Assembly: GCA_025966335.1 (NCBI GenBank)
Contig: JAICRS010000095.1
Coordinates: 1-10,860, forward strand
Reading direction: 5' to 3'
Length of the DNA stretch: 10,860 nucleotides
Origin: Nocardioidaceae bacterium
GTDB lineage: Bacteria; Actinomycetota; Actinomycetes; Propionibacteriales; Nocardioidaceae
Each line of letters starts with the position of its first letter. The first letter of the stretch is position 1. The notes under the pieces were generated by a model. That model was not told where the DNA came from and ran no database searches. It worked only from the letters and a program-made list of their open reading frames with translations. Made by a program: the position numbers and the translations under genes. Positions 1-7,476 of this stretch are shown here, in pieces.

Positions 1-1
1 C

Positions 2-430
2 GAGCCGGCGCACCCCAGGCCCTACGGAACCGAGGGCATCACCCGAGGCGGGCTGGTCGGCTGGGCCGTCGCCAACGACGACATCGACGCGGCGGTAGCC
101 GAGGCTCGCCACCACGGCTTCGACCCCGGCGACGTGATCGACGGTCGACGCGTCGACCCGACGGGCTCGACCCTCCGCTGGCGCCTGACGAGCAACGCCC
201 TGACCGCGGGCCCGATCCCGTTCCTGATCAGCTGGGGCGACACCCCGCACCCCGCGCGCTCCGCACCTCCCGGTCTCGTCCTCGAGTCCTTCCACATCGA
301 GCATCCGGATCCCTCCTCCATCGAACCGATGCTCGCTGCCCTCGGAGCCGTCGTCGACGTGAGAGCCGCGTCCGGCGCTGCGCTCGTTGCGCGGATCAAC
401 GGGCCCGGGGGGACCGAGGAGCTCCGATGA
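2..430 (+). CDS. Glyoxalase-like domain protein (VOC superfamily), 5' truncated
   Basis: An open frame enters from the left edge and stops with TGA at 428-430, giving 142 residues of the C-terminal part. It resembles the actinobacterial glyoxalase-like family (Pfam Glyoxalase_3). The recognisable pattern is an RVDPTGSTLRWRLTS strand, then PFLISWGDTPHP, a short loop with PPGLVLESFHIEHPDP, an alpha-helix ending in ALGA, and a final strand before a GPGGTEELR tail. The FLIxWGxxPHP segment is what makes the family recognisable. Members are usually single-domain cytoplasmic proteins of unknown substrate, related to metal-dependent glyoxalases and dioxygenases. Metal ligands cannot be judged because the N-terminal half is outside the window. 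An ATG at 134 exists in this frame, but homologous-looking sequence continues upstream of it, so it is not the start. The next gene begins 91 bases downstream and appears to have its own promoter. Confidence 0.8.
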   Translation, partial: EPAHPRPYGTEGITRGGLVGWAVANDDIDAAVAEARHHGFDPGDVIDGRRVDPTGSTLRWRLTSNALTAGPIPFLISWGDTPHPARSAPPGLVLESFHIEHPDPSSIEPMLAALGAVVDVRAASGAALVARINGPGGTEELR

Positions 431-509
431 ACCCGGGTTGCTGTGAAGCTCTTGTGGAAGCGATGTGCAGATACGGCGCGAACGACGGGTGCCGGGCCCT
501 CTCAACCGC

Positions 510-515
510 TACCTT
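510..515 (+). promoter_or_regulatory. Putative -10 box of a leaderless promoter
   Basis: TACCTT fits the actinobacterial TANNNT -10 consensus. It is followed by exactly six bases (GGTGCG) and then the GTG chosen as the start of the first ABC ATPase at 522. No purine-rich Shine-Dalgarno sequence precedes that GTG, and no convincing -35 box is visible. A -10 hexamer six to seven bases before a start codon is the usual arrangement of leaderless mRNAs in actinomycetes. This is an inference from position only. Confidence 0.45.
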
Positions 516-521
516 GGTGCG

Positions 522-1454
522 GTGGGGGTTATCGAGACTGCGGGTCTGACAAAGCAGTACCCACGTGTGACCGCGCTCGACCAGCTCGACGTGAGCGTCG
601 GCGACGGCGTCACCGGCCTGGTCGGCGCGAACGGCGCGGGCAAGTCGACGCTGATCAAGATCCTGCTCGGCCTGATCCCGGCCAGCAGCGGGACCGCGCA
701 CGTCCTCGGACATGATGTGGCGGCCGAGGGCGCGCGAATCCGGGCGCTGGTCGGCTACATGCCCGAGCACGACTGCCTGCCGGCCGATGTGTCCGCGAGC
801 GACCTGGTCGTCCACATGGGTCAGATGTCGGGACTGCCCTATCCCGCTGCCCGGGAGCGTGCCTCCGACGTGCTCCGCCACGTCGGCCTGGCCGAGGAGC
901 GGTACCGGCCGATGGGCGGCTACTCCACGGGCATGAAGCAGCGCGCGAAGCTGGCCCAGGCCCTCGTCCACGACCCGCGGCTGGTGCTGCTGGACGAGCC
1001 GACGAACGGTCTCGACCCTTCCTCGCGCGACGACATGCTCGCGCTGGTGCGCCGGATCGGCACCGAGTTCGGCATCGCCGTCCTGGTGACCTCCCACCTG
1101 CTCGGTGAGCTGGAGCGGATCAGCGACCACGTCGTCGTGCTCGACAGCGGACGCCTGCTCCGCTCCTCCGCGACGACCGACTTCCTGCACACGACCGGCA
1201 ACCTGCTGATCGAGGTGCAGGGCCGCACCGACGCCGACACCGTGCTCGGGCAGGCGCTGGTCGACGCGGGGCTGCGCGCCTGGCCGGTCGACGGTCACAT
1301 GATCGAGGTCGAGGTCCGCGACGAGACCACCCGCGACGTGGTCCGCGACGTCACCGCAGACCTCGGGCTCGGCCTGGTCCGGATGCAGGAGCGGCATCAC
1401 CGCATCGAGGACGTCTTCCGTGAAGGAGGTGCGGGAAGTGTCCAGCCCGTCTGA
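522..1454 (+). CDS. ABC-2-type transporter ATP-binding protein (first of quartet)
   Basis: A 310-residue cytoplasmic ATPase that should energise the permease encoded next. Visible motifs are Walker A GANGAGKST (35-43), signature YSTGMKQR (134-141), Walker B LVLLDEP (154-160) with catalytic Glu, D-loop GLDPSS, and the H-loop His at about 192. The YSxGMxQR signature is typical of ABC-2/CcmA-type exporters. The residue where the Q-loop glutamine is expected is Glu82, in VGYMPEHD. Residues from about 220 form a C-terminal domain without obvious motifs. The start is GTG 522 because the family's conserved N-terminus (IETAGLTKQYPRVTAL) begins there; the frame opens further upstream (ATG 465), but those residues are arginine-rich and not family-like. 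The 3' end overlaps the next gene by 17 bases. From memory, close relatives sit in the same four-gene order in Streptomyces and Nocardioides; their substrate is unknown. Confidence 0.9.
   Translation: MGVIETAGLTKQYPRVTALDQLDVSVGDGVTGLVGANGAGKSTLIKILLGLIPASSGTAHVLGHDVAAEGARIRALVGYMPEHDCLPADVSASDLVVHMGQMSGLPYPAARERASDVLRHVGLAEERYRPMGGYSTGMKQRAKLAQALVHDPRLVLLDEPTNGLDPSSRDDMLALVRRIGTEFGIAVLVTSHLLGELERISDHVVVLDSGRLLRSSATTDFLHTTGNLLIEVQGRTDADTVLGQALVDAGLRAWPVDGHMIEVEVRDETTRDVVRDVTADLGLGLVRMQERHHRIEDVFREGGAGSVQPV
1423..1430 (+). promoter_or_regulatory. Strong Shine-Dalgarno that fixes the permease start
   Basis: AAGGAGGT is a near-perfect anti-SD match seven bases before GTG 1438. It lies inside the last codons of the upstream ATPase gene. 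It argues for a start at 1438 and against the in-frame GTG at 1420, which is upstream of it and would place the SD inside the coding sequence. Confidence 0.8.
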
Positions 1455-2355
1455 GCGTCCAGGGACGGCCGCGCCGTCCGCAGTCATCCACGACATCGGC
1501 TACCGGCCGTACGCCGGCCCGCGGCTCGGCGAGGGCGCGGTCGCCCGGTCGTTCTTCGTCACCGGGCTGCGCAACTGCTTCGGCCTCGGGAGGTCGGGCC
1601 GGTCGAAGATTCTGCCGATGGGGCTGCTCGGGCTGATGCTGCTGCCGGCGCTGATCCTCGTGGGCGTCCTGGTGCAGGCCCGCACCCTCCTCGGGCTCGA
1701 CGAGCACATCGTCGCCTACTCCACCTACCCGATCACGACGCAGCTGCTGATCTCGGTGTTCGTCGCCTCCCAGGCCCCGGCCCTGATCTCACGGGACCTC
1801 CGGTTCCGCACGATCACGCTGTACCTCGCGCGACCGGGCCGGCGCACGACGTACGTGCTGGTGCGGTTGGCGTCGCTGACCGCGGCGACGGCGCTGCTGA
1901 TCGCCGCTCCCCTGCTCCTGCTCTACGTCGGTGGGCTGCTCGCGGACCTGCCACTGGGCCGGGAGACCGAGCGTTTCCTCGCCGCGCTGGTCGGCGCCGT
2001 GCTGCTGGCGGTCTGCCTGTCCTGCCTGGCCGCGGTGGTCTCGGCGCTGACGATCCGGCGCGGGCTGGCCGTGGCCGCGGTCATCGTGGTGCTGCTGGTC
2101 AGCTACACGGTGGTCACCACCATCCAGGGCATCTCCACCGAGTCCGGCAACGAGACCGTCGGCGAGGTCGCCGGACTCTTCTCGCCGTACACGCTGATCA
2201 ACGGCTTGCAGGTGTTCCTGTTCGACTCACCGGCGGCCACGCCGACGCCGCCGACGAGCGACGCGATCGGTGTTGCCTACCTGGTCGCGACCGTGGTCAC
2301 CGTGCTCGGCGCGGTCGGCGCGATGCTGGCTCGTTTCCGGCGGGTGAGCGCATGA
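1438..2355 (+). CDS. ABC-2-type transporter permease (first of quartet)
   Basis: A 305-residue integral membrane protein. A cytoplasmic N-terminus carries an IHDIGYRPYAGPRLG motif (about 17-31), which I associate with permeases of this actinobacterial quartet. About six hydrophobic segments follow, near residues 60-80, 97-116, 142-165, 180-202, 207-229 and 275-298. The stretch SRDLRFRTITLYLARPGRR between segments 2 and 3 resembles the ABC-2 permease cytoplasmic loop that contacts the ATPase (the 'aLL-arP' region). The start is GTG 1438, set by the AAGGAGGT seven bases upstream. The gene overlaps the preceding ATPase by 17 bases and the following ATPase by ATGA (2352-2355), so all are probably translationally coupled. 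It presumably dimerises or pairs with the second permease to form an exporter; the substrate cannot be read from the sequence. Confidence 0.85.
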   Translation: MSSPSERPGTAAPSAVIHDIGYRPYAGPRLGEGAVARSFFVTGLRNCFGLGRSGRSKILPMGLLGLMLLPALILVGVLVQARTLLGLDEHIVAYSTYPITTQLLISVFVASQAPALISRDLRFRTITLYLARPGRRTTYVLVRLASLTAATALLIAAPLLLLYVGGLLADLPLGRETERFLAALVGAVLLAVCLSCLAAVVSALTIRRGLAVAAVIVVLLVSYTVVTTIQGISTESGNETVGEVAGLFSPYTLINGLQVFLFDSPAATPTPPTSDAIGVAYLVATVVTVLGAVGAMLARFRRVSA

Positions 2356-3266
2356 GCACCCTCCAGCTGGACCACGTGTCGCGGTGGTACCGCAACGTCG
2401 TCGCCGTCAACGACGTCTCGATGACGATCCGGCCCGGCGTGACCGGTCTGCTCGGCCCCAACGGCGCGGGCAAGTCCACGCTGATCGCGCTGATGTCCGG
2501 GTTCCTGGCACCGTCGACCGGCACCGTCACCCTGGACGGCGAGCCGTTGTGGCGCAACGAGCAGGTCTACCGCAAGGTCGGCCTGGTCCCGGAGCGGGAG
2601 GCGCTGTTCGACTACCTGACCGGGCGGCAGTTCGTCGTGGCCAACGCCGAGCTGCACGGGTTGCCGGACGCGGACGCGGCGGCCCAGGCGTCGATCGCGC
2701 TGGTGGAGATGAGCGATGCGCAGGACCGGGTGATCTCGACGTACTCCAAGGGGATGCGGCAGCGGATCAAGATGGCGTCGTCGCTGGTGCACGACCCGGC
2801 AGTGCTGCTGCTGGACGAGCCGTTCAACGGCATGGACCCGCGGCAGCGGATCCACCTGATGGACCTGCTGCGCAGGATGGGGGCCGAGGGACGGACCGTG
2901 CTGTTCAGCTCGCACATCCTCGAGGAGGTCGAGCAGGTCGCCCGCCAGATCGAGGTCGTGGTCGCCGGACGGCACGCGGCCTCCGGTGACTTCGGCGCCA
3001 TCCGGCGACTGATGACCGACCGCCCCAACCGGTTCGTGCTGCGCACCGCTGACGACCGGACGATGGCTTCGGTGCTGCTGGCCGACCCGTCGGTGCGCGG
3101 CGCCCGGCTCCGCTCGGAGGGCGGTATCGAGCTGGAGGCCTCCGACTTCGGCCGGTTCAGCGAGGTGCTGCCGCAGCTGGCCCGCGACCACGGAATCCGG
3201 CTGCTCGAGGTGACCCCGACCGACGAGTCGCTGGAGAGCGTCTTCGCCTACCTGGTGTCGGCATGA
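2352..3266 (+). CDS. ABC-2-type transporter ATP-binding protein (second of quartet)
   Basis: A 304-residue ATPase, the likely partner of the permease that follows. Motifs are Walker A GPNGAGKST (35-43), signature YSKGMRQR (131-138), Walker B VLLLDEP (151-157) with catalytic Glu, D-loop GMDPRQR, and H-loop His188 in SSHILEE. As in the first ATPase, the Q-loop position is glutamate (Glu81 in GLVPEREAL) instead of glutamine. The C-terminal extension (about 205-304) contains RLMTDRPNRFVLR and ends SLESVFAYLV, a tail common in CcmA/NatA-like ATPases. The start ATG overlaps the upstream stop as ATGA, and the stop overlaps the next start the same way. Despite sharing an operon it is clearly diverged from the first ATPase (for example DEPFNGMD against DEPTNGLD), so this looks like two specialised subunits, not a recent duplication. 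Confidence 0.92.
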   Translation: MSTLQLDHVSRWYRNVVAVNDVSMTIRPGVTGLLGPNGAGKSTLIALMSGFLAPSTGTVTLDGEPLWRNEQVYRKVGLVPEREALFDYLTGRQFVVANAELHGLPDADAAAQASIALVEMSDAQDRVISTYSKGMRQRIKMASSLVHDPAVLLLDEPFNGMDPRQRIHLMDLLRRMGAEGRTVLFSSHILEEVEQVARQIEVVVAGRHAASGDFGAIRRLMTDRPNRFVLRTADDRTMASVLLADPSVRGARLRSEGGIELEASDFGRFSEVLPQLARDHGIRLLEVTPTDESLESVFAYLVSA

Positions 3267-3991
3267 CGAGCCCCGTCTCGCCGACGATCGTGCGGCTCGG
3301 AGTGCGCAGCGTCTTCGGACGCCGGCGCGGAATCCTGTTGTTCCTGCTGCCGCTGGTCCTCGTCGGGCTGGCGGTGCTCGTGCGGGTGCTCGTCGGCGAC
3401 GACCTCGAGGCCGCTTCGGACACGCTGTACGGCCTGGGGCTGGTCGTGATCGTGCCGCTGGTCGCCCTGCTCGCCACCACCGGCGTGCTGGCGCCGGAGA
3501 TCGACGACGGCTCGATCGCCTACCTGCTGGCCAAGCCGATCTCCCGGCACACCATCGTGGTCAGCAAGCTGGTCGTCGCAGCGAGCTGCGTGCTGCTGTT
3601 CGCGGCCGTGCCGATGCTGATCGCCGGTCTGGTCCTGGCCCTCGACGACCCGCAGCTAGGTGCCGGGTTCGCGCTCGGCTCACTGGCCGGCGGACTGGCG
3701 TACTGCGCAGTGTTCGCGCTGCTCTCGGTGATGACCCGGCACGCCGTGGTGGTCGGCCTGATCTACATGCTGATCTGGGAGGGCCTGCTCGGTGGGCTCC
3801 TCGACGGCGTGCGATGGCTGAGCGTCACCCGGTGGGCGGGGGCGATCATCGACCAGGTCACCGCCGAGATCAACCTCGTCGAGGGTCTGGGCACCGTCTA
3901 CGCCGTCGTCGCCACCGTCATCGTCGTCGTCGCCGGCACCTGGCTCACCGGCCGCAAGCTGCGCGCCTTCAACCTGACCGGGGACGAGTAG
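3263..3991 (+). CDS. ABC-2-type transporter permease (second of quartet)
   Basis: A 242-residue membrane protein with about six hydrophobic segments, near residues 23-44, 57-77, 100-126, 136-155, 160-180 and 211-229. The loop EIDDGSIAYLLAKPISRHTIVVSK (about 79-102) matches the ABC-2 permease pattern, in which an acidic 'E..G.....L..P..R' segment couples to the ATPase. It is shorter than the first permease and lacks the GYRPYAGPR N-terminus. Translation is coupled to the upstream ATPase through an ATGA overlap. It is the last gene of the quartet: the next gene is convergent, and the two stop codons are only 19 bases apart. Together with the preceding ATPase it should form an exporter, or half of a hetero-complex with the first pair. 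No substrate can be inferred. Confidence 0.85.
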   Translation: MTSPVSPTIVRLGVRSVFGRRRGILLFLLPLVLVGLAVLVRVLVGDDLEAASDTLYGLGLVVIVPLVALLATTGVLAPEIDDGSIAYLLAKPISRHTIVVSKLVVAASCVLLFAAVPMLIAGLVLALDDPQLGAGFALGSLAGGLAYCAVFALLSVMTRHAVVVGLIYMLIWEGLLGGLLDGVRWLSVTRWAGAIIDQVTAEINLVEGLGTVYAVVATVIVVVAGTWLTGRKLRAFNLTGDE

Positions 3992-3997
3992 CACCCT

Positions 3998-4009
3998 GCC
4001 CTCCCGGGC
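3998..4009. terminator. Short GC stem between convergent genes, possible bidirectional terminator
   Basis: GCCC-TCCC-GGGC can form a four-base-pair hairpin in the gap between the two convergent stop codons. There is no T-tract on either side. It is the only inverted repeat I see in this very short gap, and such a stem can arise by chance at this GC content. Confidence 0.2.
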
Positions 4010-4010
4010 G

Positions 4011-6551
4011 TCAGTCCGTGACCACCGCCCGGAGCACGTCGACGTTCGCGGCCGACCGGGCCGGGCCGACCGCCGCCAGCACCCCGGCCACTGCGGCCAG
4101 GGCGACGTACAACGCCAGCTGGGCCGCCGGCACCGTGAGCGTGTTGATCCCGAAGACCTGCATCGCCCGGGACAGTGCGAGCCCGATCACGATCCCCAGC
4201 GCGGCCCCGGACACCGCGCCGATCAGCGCGATCACCACGGACTCCCACCGGACCATGGCGCGGACCTGGCCGCGAGTCATCCCGACCGCGCGGAGCAGGC
4301 CCAGCTCGCGGGTGCGCTCGAAGACCGACAGGGCGAGGGTGTTCACGATGCCGAGCAGCGCGATCAGCACGGCCAGCAGCAGCATCACCGTGACGAAGGT
4401 GAGCATGGTGTCCAGGAACCCGATGCCCTGCTTCTCGTAGCCGGCATGGTCCAGGACCAGGGCGTCCGGGTGGTCGGCAAGGGCGTTCGCCACGGCGGCC
4501 TGGACGGTCGCCAGCTCGGCGCCCGGAGCAACGTCGACGAGCCCCATCAGCAGCAGCTGCGGCCCGGCGAAGGCGGTCCGCTGGGCGAGGCTGATGATGT
4601 AGTCCTCCCGGATCCAGCCCTTGTCGTAGATCCCGACGATCCGGAGCTGGTGCTCCCCGCTGGCGGCGAACGCCGCGGTGACCGTGTCACCGAGCTGCCA
4701 CCCGTGTGACGTCGCAGCCGACCTGGCGACCATGATCCCGTTCTCGCCGAGATCTCTGACCGAGCCCTCGGAGGTGTGCAGCTTCATCATCTCCTCGGCC
4801 GTCGCCGGGTCGACGGCCGTGAACGGGGCGTCCCTGTCGTCGAACCGGGCCATCCCGAAGCCACTGGCCGACACCTTGTCGACACCGGGTACGGCGGCGA
4901 CCGCGTCGATGACCGACGGGCTGAACCCGGGACTCTGGGTGCTCGGGCCGGTCAGGTAGAGATCGGCGCTCAGCCGGTCCGAGAGGACGTCGCCGAACGA
5001 AGCCCGCATCGAGGACGCGAACACGCTCATGCTGACGACCAACGTGAGACCGATCATCAGCGCAGCCGCCGTGGACGAGGTACGACGCGGGTTGCGCATC
5101 GCGTTCTGCGTGGCGAGCTCCCCGGGCATGCCGCGCAGGGTGATCGGGGCACCGATCAGCGACGACAACGGCCGCACCGCAAGCGGCAGCGCCACAATCA
5201 CTCCGATCATCATCGCGAGCAGGCCGATCCCGAACACCGACAGCGGCGCATCGCCGTACAGGTTCGCGAGCATGCCGGCGACACCGGCCACGAGGATCGC
5301 GAGGCCGATGATCGCCCGCCGCTTCGAGGGCCGCTCCGCACCCGGTGTGGACTCGCGGAGCGCTTCGACCGGAAGCACCTTGGTGGCCCGGCGGGCCGGG
5401 ACGATCGCGGCAATCACGGTGACCAGGGTGCCGACCAGCATCGAGACGATGATCGTGCGCGGCTCGAGCTGCAGCGACGTGCTCGGGAGGCTGATCCCGA
5501 CGACGTCCATCAGGAGCTGCAGTCCCTTGGCGACCAGCAGACCGAGACCGATCCCGACCGCCGAGGCGGCCGCGCCGAGCAGCAGTGCCTCGAGCAGCAG
5601 GCTCCGCAGCACCTGTCGACGGGTGGCGCCGACCGCCCGAAGCAGCGCGATCTCCCGCGACCGCTGCGTGACGATCATCGTGAACGTGTTCCAGATGATG
5701 AAGCTGCCCACGAACAGGGCGATCCCCGCGAACACCAGGAACAGCACCCGCACGAACTTGAGGTCCTCGCTGATGGCATCGGAGTTCTCCTGGGACACCG
5801 CCGCCCCGGTCACTGCTTCGGCGTCGGCGGGCACGACTGCAGCCAGCCGGTCCGCGAGCTCGGCCTGGCTGACACCGTCCTCGGCGCCGACACCGATCGT
5901 GTCGAAGAGGCCCGGGCTGCCCAGCACCCGTTGGGCCGTCTCGGTGTTGAAGTACGCCGACGTGGTGCCGCCGAGGTCCTTCTCACCACCGAAGCCGACC
6001 GTGCCGACCACGGTGAACTCCTCGGGCGGGCCCTGGAACAGCACCTTGATCGTGGACCCGAGCGCGATGCCGTTCTCCTCCGCGCTGGTGGCGTCGATCG
6101 CGACCTCTGCCGGACCGTTCGGTGCCTCACCGGAGAGCAGGTCGACATCGCCGCGCAGCGCTACGTCGGCGGGCATGTTGTAGCCGACTGTGGGTGCGCC
6201 ACCGTCGGCGACGACGGCTCTGCCCTCGTTGTCGGTCAGCAAGGCATAGCCGCTGACCGAGCCCTCGACCGCTCGCACGCCGTCGACCTTCGCGACGTCA
6301 CCGAGGACGGACGCGGCGATCGGCGGTCGGCTGGTGGAGGTGCCCTCAGACGCGGTGTAGGCAGCCTGCGTGCGGACGACGGCGTCGGTGCCGGCGGAGA
6401 CCTTGCCGAACAGCTGCTCGAAGGCGAGGCCCATGGTGTCGGTCAGCACCAGTGTGCCTGCGAGGAAGGCGACGCCTAGGGCGATCGACGCCGTGGTGAG
6501 GACCAGCCGGAGCTTGTGCGCGATCATCCCGCGGAGGGTGGCGGCCAGCAC
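4011..6551 (-). CDS. FtsX-family ABC transporter permease (MacB/LolCE-like, two FtsX domains)
   Basis: An 846-residue membrane protein. TM1 is at about 18-38, followed by a large extracytoplasmic MacB-type domain (about 40-262). The first FtsX domain (about 267-395) contains QRSREIALLRAVGATRRQV and ends PARRATKVLPVEALRE. A middle hydrophobic block follows (about 412-512), then a second extracytoplasmic domain (about 513-712), and a second FtsX domain (about 715-835) with ERTRELGLLRAVGMTRGQV and VGPARSAANVDVLRA. About ten TM segments in total match the duplicated actinobacterial SalY-like permeases. Such transporters couple ATP hydrolysis to mechanical work on peptides, lipoproteins or envelope substrates and do not form a classic pore; the substrate here is unknown. 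The start is GTG 6551, five bases after the upstream ATPase stop and nine bases after a GGGGAG, which implies co-translation from the same mRNA. Confidence 0.92.
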   Translation of the reverse strand: MLAATLRGMIAHKLRLVLTTASIALGVAFLAGTLVLTDTMGLAFEQLFGKVSAGTDAVVRTQAAYTASEGTSTSRPPIAASVLGDVAKVDGVRAVEGSVSGYALLTDNEGRAVVADGGAPTVGYNMPADVALRGDVDLLSGEAPNGPAEVAIDATSAEENGIALGSTIKVLFQGPPEEFTVVGTVGFGGEKDLGGTTSAYFNTETAQRVLGSPGLFDTIGVGAEDGVSQAELADRLAAVVPADAEAVTGAAVSQENSDAISEDLKFVRVLFLVFAGIALFVGSFIIWNTFTMIVTQRSREIALLRAVGATRRQVLRSLLLEALLLGAAASAVGIGLGLLVAKGLQLLMDVVGISLPSTSLQLEPRTIIVSMLVGTLVTVIAAIVPARRATKVLPVEALRESTPGAERPSKRRAIIGLAILVAGVAGMLANLYGDAPLSVFGIGLLAMMIGVIVALPLAVRPLSSLIGAPITLRGMPGELATQNAMRNPRRTSSTAAALMIGLTLVVSMSVFASSMRASFGDVLSDRLSADLYLTGPSTQSPGFSPSVIDAVAAVPGVDKVSASGFGMARFDDRDAPFTAVDPATAEEMMKLHTSEGSVRDLGENGIMVARSAATSHGWQLGDTVTAAFAASGEHQLRIVGIYDKGWIREDYIISLAQRTAFAGPQLLLMGLVDVAPGAELATVQAAVANALADHPDALVLDHAGYEKQGIGFLDTMLTFVTVMLLLAVLIALLGIVNTLALSVFERTRELGLLRAVGMTRGQVRAMVRWESVVIALIGAVSGAALGIVIGLALSRAMQVFGINTLTVPAAQLALYVALAAVAGVLAAVGPARSAANVDVLRAVVTD

Positions 6552-6556
6552 GGCGG

Positions 6557-7315
6557 TCAGCTCCCCAGGAACTTCATGTGGTCCAGGATCTCGTCGGCGG
6601 TCGCGGCGTGCATCTCGTTCACGATGTGACCGTCGGCCAGGAAGATGACCCGGTCCGCGTAGCTCGCCGCGGTCGGCTCATGGGTGACCATCACGACGGT
6701 CTGCCCGAGCTCGGTGACGGCGGTGCGAAGGAAGGTCAACAGCTCGGTGCCGGACTTCGAGTCCAGCGCGCCGGTCGGCTCGTCGGCGAAGACGATCTGC
6801 GGGCGGGAGGCCAGCGCTCGTGCGGCCGCCACCCGTTGCTGCTGACCACCGGAGAGCTCCGCGGGCCGATGCGACAGCCGGTCCTTCAGCCCCACCGTCT
6901 CGACGATCGAGTCGACCCAGGCGGCGTCCGGGCGGCGTCCCGCGATCCGCATCGGAAGCACGATGTTCTCCGCCGCGGTCATCGTCGGCAGCAGGTTGAA
7001 GGACTGGAAGATGAACCCGATCCGGTCCCGGCGCAGCAGGGTCAGGGCCGTGTCCTTCAGCGTGGTGATCTCGGTCGGGCCGACGTACACATCGCCCGAA
7101 GTGGGCCGGTCGAGGCCGGCGAGCATGTGCAACAGCGTCGACTTGCCCGATCCGGAAGGTCCCATGACGGCGGTGAACTGGCCCTCGAGCATGTCGACGC
7201 TGACGTCGTCGAGGGCGGTGACGGCGGCGTCACCCATGCCGTAGAGCTTGCTGACCCCCACGGTGCGAGCAGCGACGGCGGTGGTGACACGGGGGATCCC
7301 GGTGGTGAGGGTCAT
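6557..7315 (-). CDS. LolD/MacB-type ABC transporter ATP-binding protein
   Basis: A 252-residue ATPase that powers the adjacent FtsX-type permease. All motifs are canonical: Walker A GPSGSGKST (52-60), Q-loop Gln104 in FIFQSFNLLP, signature LSGGQQQR (154-161), Walker B IVFADEP (174-180), D-loop ALDSKSG and H-loop His212 in VMVTHEP. FQSFNLLP and GQQQRVAAARAL are hallmarks of the LolD/MacB/FtsE-like class. The start is ATG 7315, five bases after AGGAG (7321-7325). A GTG at 7342 in the same frame would add nine residues, but the SD lies inside that extension. The start codon overlaps the TGA of a possible 29-codon upstream ORF. The operon order ATPase then permease, on the same strand and 3' of tetR, is common in actinomycetes. 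Presumed role: export or extraction of an envelope-associated or antimicrobial substrate. Confidence 0.94.
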   Translation of the reverse strand: MTLTTGIPRVTTAVAARTVGVSKLYGMGDAAVTALDDVSVDMLEGQFTAVMGPSGSGKSTLLHMLAGLDRPTSGDVYVGPTEITTLKDTALTLLRRDRIGFIFQSFNLLPTMTAAENIVLPMRIAGRRPDAAWVDSIVETVGLKDRLSHRPAELSGGQQQRVAAARALASRPQIVFADEPTGALDSKSGTELLTFLRTAVTELGQTVVMVTHEPTAASYADRVIFLADGHIVNEMHAATADEILDHMKFLGS

Positions 7316-7401
7316 CTGAGCTCCTGAGGTCGGCGCCCCCACTGCACGCGGTGAATGAGTGCCGGTTCAGGTGCCGTCGGCTGCGATGCAGGAGCGTTCA
7401 T
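7312..7401 (-). CDS. Possible 29-residue leader ORF upstream of the ABC ATPase
   Basis: ATG at 7401-7399 opens a frame of 29 codons whose TGA (7314-7312) overlaps the ATPase ATG as ATGA. A GGAG lies about nine bases upstream of its ATG. The peptide reads MNAPASQPTAPEP then ALIHRVQWGRRPQELR, with no signal sequence and no similarity I recognise. Third-position GC is only about 60 percent by my count, clearly lower than in the neighbouring genes, so codon use does not support a conserved protein. If translated, it could deliver ribosomes to the ATPase start by termination-reinitiation. It may equally be chance. Confidence 0.25.
   Translation of the reverse strand: MNAPASQPTAPEPALIHRVQWGRRPQELR
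7321..7325 (-). promoter_or_regulatory. Shine-Dalgarno fixing the ATPase start
   Basis: AGGAG on the minus strand, with a five-base spacer to ATG 7315, makes this ATG the likely start and not the in-frame GTG at 7342. Confidence 0.7.
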
Positions 7402-7476
7402 GACGGCTCTCCGAGACCGGACAGTTCAGTAGACGACGCCGGGCTCGCGTCGCACCATGACCCGATCAGGTGGTTG

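Noticed and set aside
396..1496. A 366-codon minus-strand frame opposite the first ABC ATPase
   Set aside because: It has shadow composition (H, Q, V, G, R), and the plus strand carries all ABC motifs in order.
2352..3266. The second ATPase as a recent duplicate of the first
   Set aside because: Only catalytic motifs are shared; the N-terminal, helical and C-terminal regions differ too much for a recent copy.
4776..6479. A 567-codon plus-strand frame antisense to the FtsX-type permease
   Set aside because: It is a high-GC shadow frame dominated by R, G, D, H and Q; the opposite strand encodes a complete permease with recognisable FtsX domains.
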